Shown here: in pieces, positions 50,839 to 59,233 of the stretch
Layout: every line of letters starts with the position of its first letter
Position numbering within the stretch: the stretch's first letter is position 1
The notes under the pieces: generated by a model
The model's database searches: none
Told to the model about the DNA's origin: nothing
What the model saw: only the letters and a program-made list of their open reading frames with translations
From: Archangium lipolyticum
GTDB taxonomy: Bacteria; Myxococcota; Myxococcia; Myxococcales; Myxococcaceae
Assembly: GCF_024623785.1 (NCBI RefSeq)
Contig: NZ_JANKBZ010000005.1
Span: 434,001 to 498,000, forward strand
Direction: 5' to 3'
DNA length: 64,000 nt
Program-made: the position numbers and the translations under genes

Positions 50839-53265
50839 ATGGCCGCCTTGCCCGAGACTCCCCGACCTCCCGATTCCGCCCTCGACGGGGGCGAGACCCT
50901 CATCCGCCCCTCAGGCACGCACGTCTCCCAGGAGGCCCTGCCCGGGCCGCTCTTCGCCGGGCGTTATGCCCTCCTGCGCATGCTCGGCCGCGGCGGCATG
51001 GGCACCGTGTACCAGGCGCGCGACAGCCTCGTCGGCGACGTGGTGGCCCTCAAGAAGCTGGAGCTCGGCAAGGACGCCGGCCCGGACGCGCTCGAGCGCT
51101 TCAGCCGCGAGGTGCGGCTCGCCCGCCGCATCACCCACCCCCACGTGGCGCGGATGCACGACCTGGGCACCCACGAGGGCCAGGCCTTCCTCACCATGGA
51201 GTTCGTGGAAGGGGATGACCTGCGGATGGTGCTCGCCCGCGAGCGTCCGCTGTCCGCGCCCCGGGCCGCCCGCATCACCCTGGCCGTGTGCGAGGGGCTG
51301 GCCGCGGCGCATGCCGCCGGGGTGGTGCACCGGGACCTGAAGCCGGCCAACATCCTCGTCGAGTCCGGTGGGCGGGTGGTCCTCACCGACTTCGGCATTG
51401 CCCGCGCGGTGGCGGGAGAGGTCGCCTCGCGGACCCAGGGCGCCGTCGGCACGCCCATGTACATGGCGCCGGAGCAGGTGTCGGGCGATCCGGTGGATGC
51501 TCGCGCGGACCTCTACGCGGTGGGGTTGTTGCTGTTCGAGATGCTCACGGGCGAGCAGCCCTTCTCCGGCGAGACACCCTGGGCCACCGCGCTGGCCCGC
51601 CTGCGCCAGCCCGCTCCGGATCTCCGGACGCGCCCCTCCGTCCCGGCGCCCCTCGCCGAGCTGGTGCACCGCTGCCTGGCCCGTGCTCCCGAGGAGCGGC
51701 CGGCGAGCGCGCTCGAGGTGGCCGGGGCGCTGCGGGACTGGCTCGTCAGCGTGGGGGAGCCCACCCTGTCGGGTCCGCCCACCCTCGCGCCGATGACGGC
51801 GAACACCCCCGTGCCCCTTTCATTGACGGGGTCCTCGCGCCACACGCCGCGCACCTCGACCTCGACTCCATCGGTGAAGCAGGGAGTTGCCCTGCTGCCG
51901 CTGCGCTTCCAGGGCCCGCGCGATTCCGAGTACCTGGGGGACTCGCTGACCGAGGCGATCATCGACCAGCTGTCGCGTGCGCGCGGGTTTCGCGTGCCCG
52001 GCAGTGGGGTGACGGCGCGCTTCCGCGACGAGAGGGATCCGCGGACGGTGGGGCGGGAGCTCGGGGTGGAGCTGGTGGTGGACGGGACGGTGCAGTGCGC
52101 GGGCTCGCAGACACGCGTGTCCGTGCGGTTGCTGGATGCCCGGTCCGGTACCCAGCTGTGGAGTGGCCGCTTCGAGTACGCCTCCACCGACGCCTTCGAG
52201 TTGCAGGACCGGCTGGTGCCTCGTATCGCCGAGGGGCTGCGCGGCGAGCTGGTGCTGTCCGCCTGGCACGCGAACACGCCTCCCGAGGCGCTGGCGCTGT
52301 ACCGGCAGGCCGCCGTCCATGTGCATGAGCCGTTCCGGGAAGGTCCCGACAGCCCGCTGAGCCTGCTGGAGTCCTGCCTGGAGCTGGCGCCGGACTTCGC
52401 GCCGGCCATCTCGCTGCACGCCATCGCGAGCCTTCGCGCGTGGTTCTCGGCCTCCCGGAGCGACGGGCGGGACTGGGCCGCGTCCGGGCGCGCCAGCGTG
52501 GAGCGCGCCCTGCGGCTGGCGCCAGAGCTGGCCACGACGCATCTGGCGCGGGCGATGCTGGCCGCCCAGCAGGACGACTGGCGCACGGCGGTGGTGTCCC
52601 TGCGCACCTCCCTGGACATCGCGCCCCTGCACCCGGCCACGTTGCAATACCTTGGCACCCTGCAGTGCGAGGCGGGCCGCGCCGACGAGGGCCTCCCCCG
52701 GTTGCGGCAGGCCTACGAGCTGGATCCCAGCCACGTGGTGGTGCTGTTCGAGCTGGCCCGTTGCAGTGCCCTGCGCGGGAAGATGGACGACTACTGGTGG
52801 GCCATGGAGCGGCTGAGCGCGGCGACCCAGCACCGCTTCGGGGCCATCTCCCTGCGCGTGCGCGTGGCCGCCTGGGTGGGAGACCACGAGGAACTGCGGC
52901 GGTGCCGGGACCTGTTGCTGGCGGACGAGCCGGAGTTCCCGGCCCGTGCGAGCAGGGACTACGTGGGCGTGGTGCTCGGAGAGGTCGATGTGCTCTCGCT
53001 GGTGCCGGAGTTCGAGCAGATGCTCTCCCAGGCGAGCAGCCCGCGCTTCGTCAGCCTGCTGTGCCAGATCTCCACCGAGATGCTGTGCATCTCCGGTCAC
53101 CCGGAGCGGGCGCTGACGTACTTCCAGCGGGCCGCGGACACGGCGCTCATCGACCTGGAGTGGATCGAGCGCTGCCCGGTGCTTCAGCCCCTCCGGGCCC
53201 TGCCGGGCTTCGCCGAGGGGCGCCGTAAGGTGCGCGCCCGGATCGAAGCCATCTGGAACGCGTGA
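50839..53265 (+). CDS. Ser/Thr protein kinase with TolB-like and TPR-type C-terminus
   Basis: An 808-residue Hanks-type kinase. The glycine loop is LGRGGMGTVYQAR (50-55), the catalytic lysine Lys72, the catalytic loop HRDLKPAN (164-171) with Asp166 and the metal-binding DFG 184-186; GTPMYMAPEQ follows, so all active residues are present. From about 355 comes a TolB/FlgO-like domain (GVALLPLRFQGPRDSEYLGD, VDGTVQCAGSQTRVSVRLL), as in adenylate-cyclase and kinase fusions, then TPR-like repeats to the end. I see no clear TM helix, so it is likely cytosolic. The divergent neighbour begins 92 bp away; whether it is a substrate is unknown. Confidence 0.9.
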   Translation: MAALPETPRPPDSALDGGETLIRPSGTHVSQEALPGPLFAGRYALLRMLGRGGMGTVYQARDSLVGDVVALKKLELGKDAGPDALERFSREVRLARRITHPHVARMHDLGTHEGQAFLTMEFVEGDDLRMVLARERPLSAPRAARITLAVCEGLAAAHAAGVVHRDLKPANILVESGGRVVLTDFGIARAVAGEVASRTQGAVGTPMYMAPEQVSGDPVDARADLYAVGLLLFEMLTGEQPFSGETPWATALARLRQPAPDLRTRPSVPAPLAELVHRCLARAPEERPASALEVAGALRDWLVSVGEPTLSGPPTLAPMTANTPVPLSLTGSSRHTPRTSTSTPSVKQGVALLPLRFQGPRDSEYLGDSLTEAIIDQLSRARGFRVPGSGVTARFRDERDPRTVGRELGVELVVDGTVQCAGSQTRVSVRLLDARSGTQLWSGRFEYASTDAFELQDRLVPRIAEGLRGELVLSAWHANTPPEALALYRQAAVHVHEPFREGPDSPLSLLESCLELAPDFAPAISLHAIASLRAWFSASRSDGRDWAASGRASVERALRLAPELATTHLARAMLAAQQDDWRTAVVSLRTSLDIAPLHPATLQYLGTLQCEAGRADEGLPRLRQAYELDPSHVVVLFELARCSALRGKMDDYWWAMERLSAATQHRFGAISLRVRVAAWVGDHEELRRCRDLLLADEPEFPARASRDYVGVVLGEVDVLSLVPEFEQMLSQASSPRFVSLLCQISTEMLCISGHPERALTYFQRAADTALIDLEWIERCPVLQPLRALPGFAEGRRKVRARIEAIWNA

Positions 53266-53280
53266 GCCGCGGGGCCGCGG

Positions 53281-53317
53281 TAGACCCTCACCCCGGCCCT
53301 CTCCCAGAGGGAGAGGG
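53281..53317 (+). repeat. REP-like palindromic element, copy 4, forming a gene's 3' end
   Basis: It starts TAGACCCTCACCCCGG with the CCCTCTCCC-AGA-GGGAGAGGG palindrome, 15 bp after the kinase stop. On the minus strand it codes the last residues (PSPSGRGPG) and the TGA stop of the GMC oxidoreductase gene. Confidence 0.85.
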
Positions 53318-54979
53318 TCGAATCTCATTGCGCTTCATTCGTGTCACCAGACCTCGCGCCACGCGGAAGCTGTTGGCCACGATGGTGAGCGTCGAGGGCA
53401 CGCTGCCCGCGGTGGGCATGAAGCTGCCGTCCACCACGTAGAGGTTGGGCACCTCGTGCGCCCTGCACTCCTTGTTCAGCACCGAGGTGGCCGGGTCGTT
53501 CCCGAAGCGGCACGTGCCGTGTTGCAGGATGGTCGTCTCCCCGGCGATGCCCACGCGCTTCATGTCATCCGGGTCCAGCCGCATCAGGATTTCCTCGCCC
53601 CGCTCCACGAGGAAGCGCGTGGCGGCGAAGTCCATGGGGTGCCGCTCCATCGTGATGGCGGCCACGGGCAGGCCGTACTTGTCCTTCACGCCCGGCTCCA
53701 CCGTCACGTACGTGCCCGAGGTGGGGAGGAACTCGCCGTACACCTCGAACTGGAGGATGCGCGAGTCCCGGTACTCCCGCATCCGGTCCTTCAGCGCCTT
53801 GCCGAAGACGCCGTCCTTGCCGCTGCCCGCGAGCCCCACCGCCGCGAAGATGGGGTTGGGGTGCGTCCACATGAAGCCCAGCGTCCCTCCCTTGCGGAAG
53901 CCGAAGCGCTCGTCCGGCATCAGGTAGAAGTCCTGCACGCTCCGGTTCACGAAGGGCGCCGGGTCCGTCAGCCACGGCCGCGCCGCGCTCTGCTTCGACA
54001 CGCGGAACGTGGCACGCGACTCGCCGAACGAGCTGAAGATGAGGTTCCTGCCCACCAGCCCGCTGCCATTGGCGAGCCCTCGCGGGAAGCGGTTGGACAC
54101 CGAGTTGAGCAGCAGCCGCGCGCTCTCCACCGCCGTGCAGGACACCACCACCACCTTCGCTGGCTGCTCCTGCTCCACCCCGTCCGCGTCCAGGTACACC
54201 ACGCTCCGGGCCCGGCCCTCCTTGTCCACCTCCACCGAGCGCGCCATGCACCGCGGCCGCAGCTCCACGTTCCCTGTGGCGAGCGCCGCCGGGATGAGGT
54301 TCGCGTTGGTGCCGCTCTTGGCTCCCATCTCGCAGCCGTAGCTGCCGCACAGCGCGCAGTAGGCGCATCCCGCGCGTCCCCGGTAGGGCCGGCTGATGAT
54401 GCCTCGCGCCGTGGGCAGGCTGTGCCACCCCATGTCCCCGCACACCCGGTCCAGCTCCCGGGCGATGGGGTGCACGTCCAGCGGTGGCAGCGGGTACGGG
54501 CCCTTGCGCGGCTCGGCGAAGGGATGCGGCACCGCCTCGCCGGACACGCCCAGCTCGGCCTCGGCCACGTCGTAGAAGGGCGCCAGCTCCTCGTAGGCGA
54601 TGGGCCAGTCCGCGAGCGTGCTGCCCTTCACCGCGCCGAGCGTCGAGCGCAGCCGGAAGTCCACCGGCTTGAGCCGGTAGAAGTAGCCGCTCATGTGCAC
54701 CGTGCCGCCGCCCACGCAGTTGGCCGTCCACGCGGAGTTGGTGCGCTCGTAGCGGCCCGCCGCGCCCTGGCGCACCAGGTGGGGCTCCTCCCACGGCAGG
54801 GGCATGAAGAAGTTGCGGCGGCTGTTGAGGATCTCGTCGTGGATGAAGTCCTTGGGTTGGTAGTGCGCTCCCTTCTCCAGCACCACCACCTTGAAGCCCG
54901 CGCGTCCCAGCTCCAGCGCCATGGGGGCACCGCCCGCGCCGCTGCCGATGATGCAGACGTCCACTGGCGCCTTCGTCAC
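53288..54979 (-). CDS. GMC oxidoreductase, gluconate/glucose dehydrogenase-like FAD subunit
   Basis: About 563 residues from the GTG at 54979, which overlaps the small-subunit stop as GTGA; an ATG at 55006 would add nine residues. The FAD motif IIGSGAGGAPMALELGRAG is near the N-terminus. A cysteine cluster CAYCALCGSYGC near residues 202-213 could hold an Fe-S centre, as in some membrane sugar dehydrogenases. The C-terminal catalytic site shows LQHGTCRFG and VPSTLTIVAN with the usual His and Asn. It should oxidise a sugar or alcohol and pass electrons to a cytochrome or quinone. No haem subunit gene adjoins. Its last residues come from a REP-like element. Confidence 0.88.
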   Translation of the reverse strand: MTKAPVDVCIIGSGAGGAPMALELGRAGFKVVVLEKGAHYQPKDFIHDEILNSRRNFFMPLPWEEPHLVRQGAAGRYERTNSAWTANCVGGGTVHMSGYFYRLKPVDFRLRSTLGAVKGSTLADWPIAYEELAPFYDVAEAELGVSGEAVPHPFAEPRKGPYPLPPLDVHPIARELDRVCGDMGWHSLPTARGIISRPYRGRAGCAYCALCGSYGCEMGAKSGTNANLIPAALATGNVELRPRCMARSVEVDKEGRARSVVYLDADGVEQEQPAKVVVVSCTAVESARLLLNSVSNRFPRGLANGSGLVGRNLIFSSFGESRATFRVSKQSAARPWLTDPAPFVNRSVQDFYLMPDERFGFRKGGTLGFMWTHPNPIFAAVGLAGSGKDGVFGKALKDRMREYRDSRILQFEVYGEFLPTSGTYVTVEPGVKDKYGLPVAAITMERHPMDFAATRFLVERGEEILMRLDPDDMKRVGIAGETTILQHGTCRFGNDPATSVLNKECRAHEVPNLYVVDGSFMPTAGSVPSTLTIVANSFRVARGLVTRMKRNEIRPSPSGRGPG

Positions 54980-55596
54980 GGGTGCCTCCCGCAGGTCTTC
55001 AGGCACTTCATGCCGTCATGGCCCTCGGGCGGCGCGGAGGCCACCGTGCCCACCGTGTCGAAGCCCACCAGCTTCCAGCCCACCCGGTCCTTGTTGCCGC
55101 CGTAGGACGGGTCCCCGAGGTACCCCTCCAGCGTCAGCACCATCAACAGCTCGAAGAAGTGCGCCTCGCCGCTGCCCGCGGGGCTGTCCTTGAAGACACC
55201 GAGCAGCTCGTCCTGCTGGGCGGGCGTGGCCTGGACGAAGCCCACCTGGAACATCCGCTGCGAGCGCCGCTCCAGCGCGGCCACGCCCTGCATGAAGTCC
55301 TGGCGCATCTGCTCGAGCTCCGGTGACTGGAGCATCCGGTCGATGTAGACGGGCACGTCCGCGTCCTTCGCGCCAGGGTCCTCGTCGCGCGGGAGGATTC
55401 GATCGCTGGCGGCGGCCACCACGGCGTACTCGGCCCGGGTGAAGGTGAGGGGGGACAGGCCGTTCGCCGCCGCGGCCTGGGTGTTGGCGGGCGCCGAGGG
55501 CTCTGAGGACGGGCCGCGCTTGCAGGCCGCGCCGCCGAGGAGCACCACGCCGCCACCGAAGAAGGACAGCCGCTGGAGGAAGGATCGCCGGTCCAT
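54976..55596 (-). CDS. Gluconate 2-dehydrogenase subunit 3-like small subunit
   Basis: A 206-residue exported protein. The N-terminus MDRRSFLQRLSFFGGGVVLL is a Tat-like signal followed by GAACKRG, so it may also be lipidated. The body matches the subunit-3 type: FTRAEYAVVAAASDRILPRD, then VPVYIDRMLQSPELEQMRQD, FFELLMVLTLEGYLGDPSYG and GWKLVGF. These small subunits help export or fold the FAD subunit, which has no signal of its own. The C-terminal MKCLKTC pair is notable. Its stop overlaps the FAD-subunit start, so the two proteins are made in step. Confidence 0.88.
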   Translation of the reverse strand: MDRRSFLQRLSFFGGGVVLLGGAACKRGPSSEPSAPANTQAAAANGLSPLTFTRAEYAVVAAASDRILPRDEDPGAKDADVPVYIDRMLQSPELEQMRQDFMQGVAALERRSQRMFQVGFVQATPAQQDELLGVFKDSPAGSGEAHFFELLMVLTLEGYLGDPSYGGNKDRVGWKLVGFDTVGTVASAPPEGHDGMKCLKTCGRHP

Positions 55597-55666
55597 GGGC
55601 GCCCAAGCCTAGCCCAGCTGGCGTAGGATGGGGTCCTTGCTCGATTCACAACCAAGGAGACGCTCC

Positions 55667-56953
55667 ATGAGACGGCAGGGATGGGCGCTGGGCCTGGCGC
55701 TCGCATTGGCGTGTACCCCCGAGGCGCCGCGTCCCCCCGATGCGGGCACCGGGGGCGACAACACCGACACCCTCAACGAGTTGTCCCCCTTCCAACGGCT
55801 CGTCCTCGACGCGACGGCCACGGAGCTGCAGCCGCTCGCGCTCGCGGTGGGGCCGCAGGACCGGGTCGGCGTGGCCTACATCAGCCGCGTGACGGGGACG
55901 AAGGAGTACGAGGTCCGCTTCATCGAGTGGAAGGCCGGCCAGGCCTCGCAGCCCGAGCGCGTCGCCACGGTGGAGGTGGTGGGGGGCGTGGCGGTGGCGT
56001 ACGACTCCACGGGCAAGGCCGCGGTGAGCTACCTCGGTGGCGGCAGCGACCAATCCGTGGAGTGGGTGCAGAGCGATCTCGCCGTGTCGTACCGCAATGC
56101 GCCCGGAAGCTGGGTGGAGAGAATCCCGGCCACCAGGAGCAACAACGCGCCGACGGGCAACGCTCTGGCGGACTCGGGCTACCTGGTGGGCCTCAACCCC
56201 GCCATCGTCTTCGACGGCACGAAGGCCTACGTCGCGTACCGGGACGGGCACAACGGCCAGTTCGGCAAGCAGGACTGGGAGGGCAGCGACCTCGAGCTGG
56301 TCGAAGGTGGCCCGACGAGCTGGACCCCCAGGATGTTGGCCATGTCTGCCGACACCAAGGCGGGTTATGGCGGCCACATCTCCATGGTGATGGCGGGGGG
56401 GCAGCCGGCGCTGGTGCACGACCAGGTGACGGATGGAGCGGATGCCCGGGGCCGCAACGTGCTCTTCCAGCGCCGCAAGCCGGACGGCTCCTGGACGACG
56501 GCGTTCCAGGTGCAGGCGGTCGCCGACACGCAGCTGGGCGCGAGCCTCGGATGGGACAGCCAGGTGGGCTACGGCGTGGCGGTGGTGAACCGCACCAGCA
56601 ACAAGCTCACCTATACCTTCTCGAAGGATGGCGTCTCCTGGTCCGAGCCGGACCCGGTGTTCCAGTCGGGCGCGGGTGGCTGGTACCCGTCGCTGGCCTT
56701 CGACCCGGTGCATCACGAGCCGCACATCGCCTATTACATCTGCTCCAACAGCGTGAGCGCCAACGAGCAGAGCTGCGACCCGCGCGTGGACGAGCTGCAC
56801 ATCTCCGCGTTCATCGAGCAGAACTGGAATGACGTGCTGGTGGACGCCGCGGGCGGGTGGGGAGCGAAGCTGGCCTTCCTGTCCACGGGCAAGCGGGTGG
56901 TGGCGTACCGCGCGCCGGACACGGGCATGGTGAAGCTGGCGGTGGAGCCGTGA
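55667..56953 (+). CDS. Lipoprotein with predicted beta-propeller
   Basis: A 428-residue lipoprotein (lipobox LALAC, residues 12-16), with AAGGAGA about 10 bp before the ATG. The mature part is a series of beta-blade-like repeats (RVGVAYISRVTGTKEYEVRF, KLTYTFSKDGVSWSEPDPVF, PHIAYYICSNSVSANEQSCD), typical of a sialidase/BNR-style propeller without the catalytic residues I would expect. Function unknown. The stop overlaps the next start as GTGA. Confidence 0.8.
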   Translation: MRRQGWALGLALALACTPEAPRPPDAGTGGDNTDTLNELSPFQRLVLDATATELQPLALAVGPQDRVGVAYISRVTGTKEYEVRFIEWKAGQASQPERVATVEVVGGVAVAYDSTGKAAVSYLGGGSDQSVEWVQSDLAVSYRNAPGSWVERIPATRSNNAPTGNALADSGYLVGLNPAIVFDGTKAYVAYRDGHNGQFGKQDWEGSDLELVEGGPTSWTPRMLAMSADTKAGYGGHISMVMAGGQPALVHDQVTDGADARGRNVLFQRRKPDGSWTTAFQVQAVADTQLGASLGWDSQVGYGVAVVNRTSNKLTYTFSKDGVSWSEPDPVFQSGAGGWYPSLAFDPVHHEPHIAYYICSNSVSANEQSCDPRVDELHISAFIEQNWNDVLVDAAGGWGAKLAFLSTGKRVVAYRAPDTGMVKLAVEP

Positions 56954-57453
56954 GGGCAGTGGCGTGCCTGGCGCTGGCGGTGTGCGGCACGCTGGTGGGG
57001 TGTGGCGGGGACAACTCGCTGTCGGGCAGCGTGGGAGACCTGTTCTCGCTGGAGGTGTCGCGCGTGGAGGTGCAGCGCAACGTCCAGGCGCTGCAGGTGA
57101 GCTACTACCGCAGCACGGCCACCGATGTGGACCTGGTGGTGCGGTTGAGCGTGGACACGGAGGGGTTGGAGCTGAAGCCGGGGACGGAGGTGGACCTGGC
57201 GGGGCTGACGCCTTCGGGGCACGCGCGGGCGACGGTGGTGCACCTGGCGGCGGGCGAGCCGGCGCGTGTCTTCGCGCCGGTGGAGAACGGAGACCTGGTG
57301 CTGGACGAGGGCGGCAACCCGGGTGAGCCGACGCGCGGTGACTTCTCGCTGTCCTTCAAGAAGGGCGAGGGCTACGGCGCGGGCCGGACGCTCGGCGGCC
57401 GTTTCTCGGCGGTGGCGGCCGACGCGGGCTTCGGCCCCGAGCCTCCTCTGTAG
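56950..57453 (+). CDS. Small lipoprotein of unknown function
   Basis: A 167-residue lipoprotein starting at the GTG that overlaps the preceding stop (GTGA). The signal MRAVACLALAVCGTLVGCGG has lipobox LVGC. The mature part is one beta-rich domain (SRVEVQRNVQALQVSYYRST, HARATVVHLAAGEPARVFAP). No known family. Translational coupling suggests it works with the propeller lipoprotein, perhaps as a partner in the outer membrane. Confidence 0.78.
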   Translation: MRAVACLALAVCGTLVGCGGDNSLSGSVGDLFSLEVSRVEVQRNVQALQVSYYRSTATDVDLVVRLSVDTEGLELKPGTEVDLAGLTPSGHARATVVHLAAGEPARVFAPVENGDLVLDEGGNPGEPTRGDFSLSFKKGEGYGAGRTLGGRFSAVAADAGFGPEPPL

Positions 57454-57503
57454 AGGGCGAGTGGAAGCAAAGAGGTCCGGCTTCCGCTATGGGAAGGGGC
57501 GTG

Positions 57504-58154
57504 ATGAGAACTTCGTTGCTGCTCCTTCCCGCCCTGCTCGCCACGGGGTGCGGCTTGTCCACCCAGGTGCGCCCCGTGCCGCGTGGCGCCATCCAGGTCG
57601 AGGGGGCCTTGGGCGGGCCCCTGGTGAAACTGGGGCCGGTGATTCCGGTTCCGCTGAGCACCGTGGGCGCCCGCTACGGCGTGGCCGACCGCGTCGACGT
57701 GGCCGCCCATGCGCACCTCACGACGCTCGCCTTCGGTGTGGCGGGCCTGGACGTGGGCGGCAGTTGGTTGGCGCTCGAACAGGATGGCGTGATACCCGCC
57801 CTCTCCCTGGGCGGCCGCGTCTACGGCTTCACCCAGGTCCTCTCCTCGCGACAGGCGTCCCCTCGTGCCTATGTCGAGGTGTCGCCCACCGTCAGCTACC
57901 TGCTCGGCGGGCGTTTCCTCTCCTACGTCTCGGCCACGGGCCTGGTGCAGCTCGCGGGCGGGCGGCCCCTGCTGTCGCTGGCGGTGGGCGAGGAGGTGCG
58001 GCTGGGCGCGTGGGGCGTGCAGTTGGACCTGCGCTGGTATCAGCCCGACTCCGCCACCCGCTTCAACGCGGCGGACTGGCAGGGCCTCCAGGGCATGGGG
58101 GCGCTGGGTGTCGTGCTGGGCGTGAACCACCGCTTCGGAGGTGACGGGAGATGA
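57504..58154 (+). CDS. Small outer-membrane-type lipoprotein
   Basis: A 216-residue protein with signal MRTSLLLLPALLATGCGLST (lipobox ATGC). The start at 57504 is preceded by GGGAAGGGG; an earlier ATG at 57489 would add five residues. The mature part looks like membrane beta-strands (RVDVAAHAHLTTLAFGVAGL, ALGVVLGVNHRFGGDGR at the end) and could form a small barrel. A lipidated barrel would be unusual, so either reading is uncertain. The stop overlaps the hydrolase start as ATGA. Confidence 0.72.
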   Translation: MRTSLLLLPALLATGCGLSTQVRPVPRGAIQVEGALGGPLVKLGPVIPVPLSTVGARYGVADRVDVAAHAHLTTLAFGVAGLDVGGSWLALEQDGVIPALSLGGRVYGFTQVLSSRQASPRAYVEVSPTVSYLLGGRFLSYVSATGLVQLAGGRPLLSLAVGEEVRLGAWGVQLDLRWYQPDSATRFNAADWQGLQGMGALGVVLGVNHRFGGDGR

Positions 58155-59008
58155 GCCGCCGCGCGCTGATATTGGGAACCCTGCTGGCCGCGGTGGGCCT
58201 CGGGGCCTGCTATTCGTTGGACCCCTTCCTCTACTCGCGCGAGCGGGTGGACCACTACACGCTCCCCGCCGAGGGCGACACGCCCGAGGAGACGGTGTCC
58301 CCCGACCGCATCGAGCCGGTGGACCTCGTGGTAGACGCGCACGTGCGGCTGGGAGCCGCGTACGTGAAGTCCGCGCAGCAGCCGCCCCTCGGCTACGTCC
58401 TCTACTTCCACGGCATCTGCTGCAACCTGGACGCGCACATCGCCCGGCCCAAGGGCCTCTCCAACCTCGGCTACGACGTGCTCGTCTTTGACTACCGGGG
58501 CTGGGGTACCTCCACCGACGTGGAGCCCACCGAGCAGGGCCTGCTCGAGGACAGCCGGGCGGCGCTCGCCTGGCTCTCCGCGCGCTCGGGCCTCCCGGCC
58601 GACCGTCTCGTCTACTACGGGCGCTCCTTCGGCACGGCGGTGGCCACCCAGCTCGCGGCGGACAAGCCACCCGCGGCGCTCGTGCTCGAGTCTCCCTTCA
58701 GCTCCGTGCAGGGGCTGGTGGGGGACTCCAGCAACATGGACCTCCCCGCCAGCTTCCTGTCCGAGGGCGCCTGGGATACCGAGGGCCGCCTCCGCGCCAT
58801 GCGGGGCGTGCCCCTGCTGTTGCTGCACGGCGCCGAGGACGACTTCGTCCGCCCCGAGTTCTCCGAGCGTCTCTACTCCGTGGCGCATGAACCCAAGCGG
58901 CTCGTCCTGGTGGAAGGCGCTGACCACGATGACGTTCCCCTGCGCATGGGTGTGGACTACGCGCCCACCTTGGCTGACTTCCTCTCCGGCACTCGCGCCT
59001 GGCCTTGA
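58151..59008 (+). CDS. Lipoprotein-type alpha/beta hydrolase
   Basis: A 285-residue serine hydrolase with lipobox GLGAC (residues 16-20), so it is exported and membrane-anchored. The oxyanion-side motif is LYFHGICCNLD and the nucleophile elbow YYGRSFGTA (Ser159). The acid is Asp230 or Asp231 (HGAEDDFVRP) and the base His259 (EGADHDDV). The layout fits the BAAT/acyl-CoA thioester or dipeptidyl peptidase-like abhydrolase group with no cap domain. Substrate unknown; an ester or acyl group at the envelope is likely. Coupled by ATGA to the small outer-membrane gene before it. Confidence 0.85.
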   Translation: MSRRALILGTLLAAVGLGACYSLDPFLYSRERVDHYTLPAEGDTPEETVSPDRIEPVDLVVDAHVRLGAAYVKSAQQPPLGYVLYFHGICCNLDAHIARPKGLSNLGYDVLVFDYRGWGTSTDVEPTEQGLLEDSRAALAWLSARSGLPADRLVYYGRSFGTAVATQLAADKPPAALVLESPFSSVQGLVGDSSNMDLPASFLSEGAWDTEGRLRAMRGVPLLLLHGAEDDFVRPEFSERLYSVAHEPKRLVLVEGADHDDVPLRMGVDYAPTLADFLSGTRAWP

Positions 59009-59233
59009 GGGCACATCCGCACTTGGAGTCACACGCCGGGCACCATCCTGGTATTACTGGGATGTAGGTCTTGGGAGATTGATTTCATTTTCCGGGTGAT
59101 CCGGGTGTAAAAATACAATGCCCGGATTGAGTCGGCCGTACGCGGACAATCACGGGAGTGCCGAGAACGAGGCGAGGGGTTAGAGGACCCCATCGCCGTG
59201 GTCCGTCCCAGCCAAGAGAGGGGAGGGGTATGG

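Noticed and set aside
59009-59233. AT-richer leader before the Kelch gene as a riboswitch
   Set aside because: It holds a short CCGGG repeat and a small possible stem, but no recognisable riboswitch core; a plain promoter is enough to explain it.
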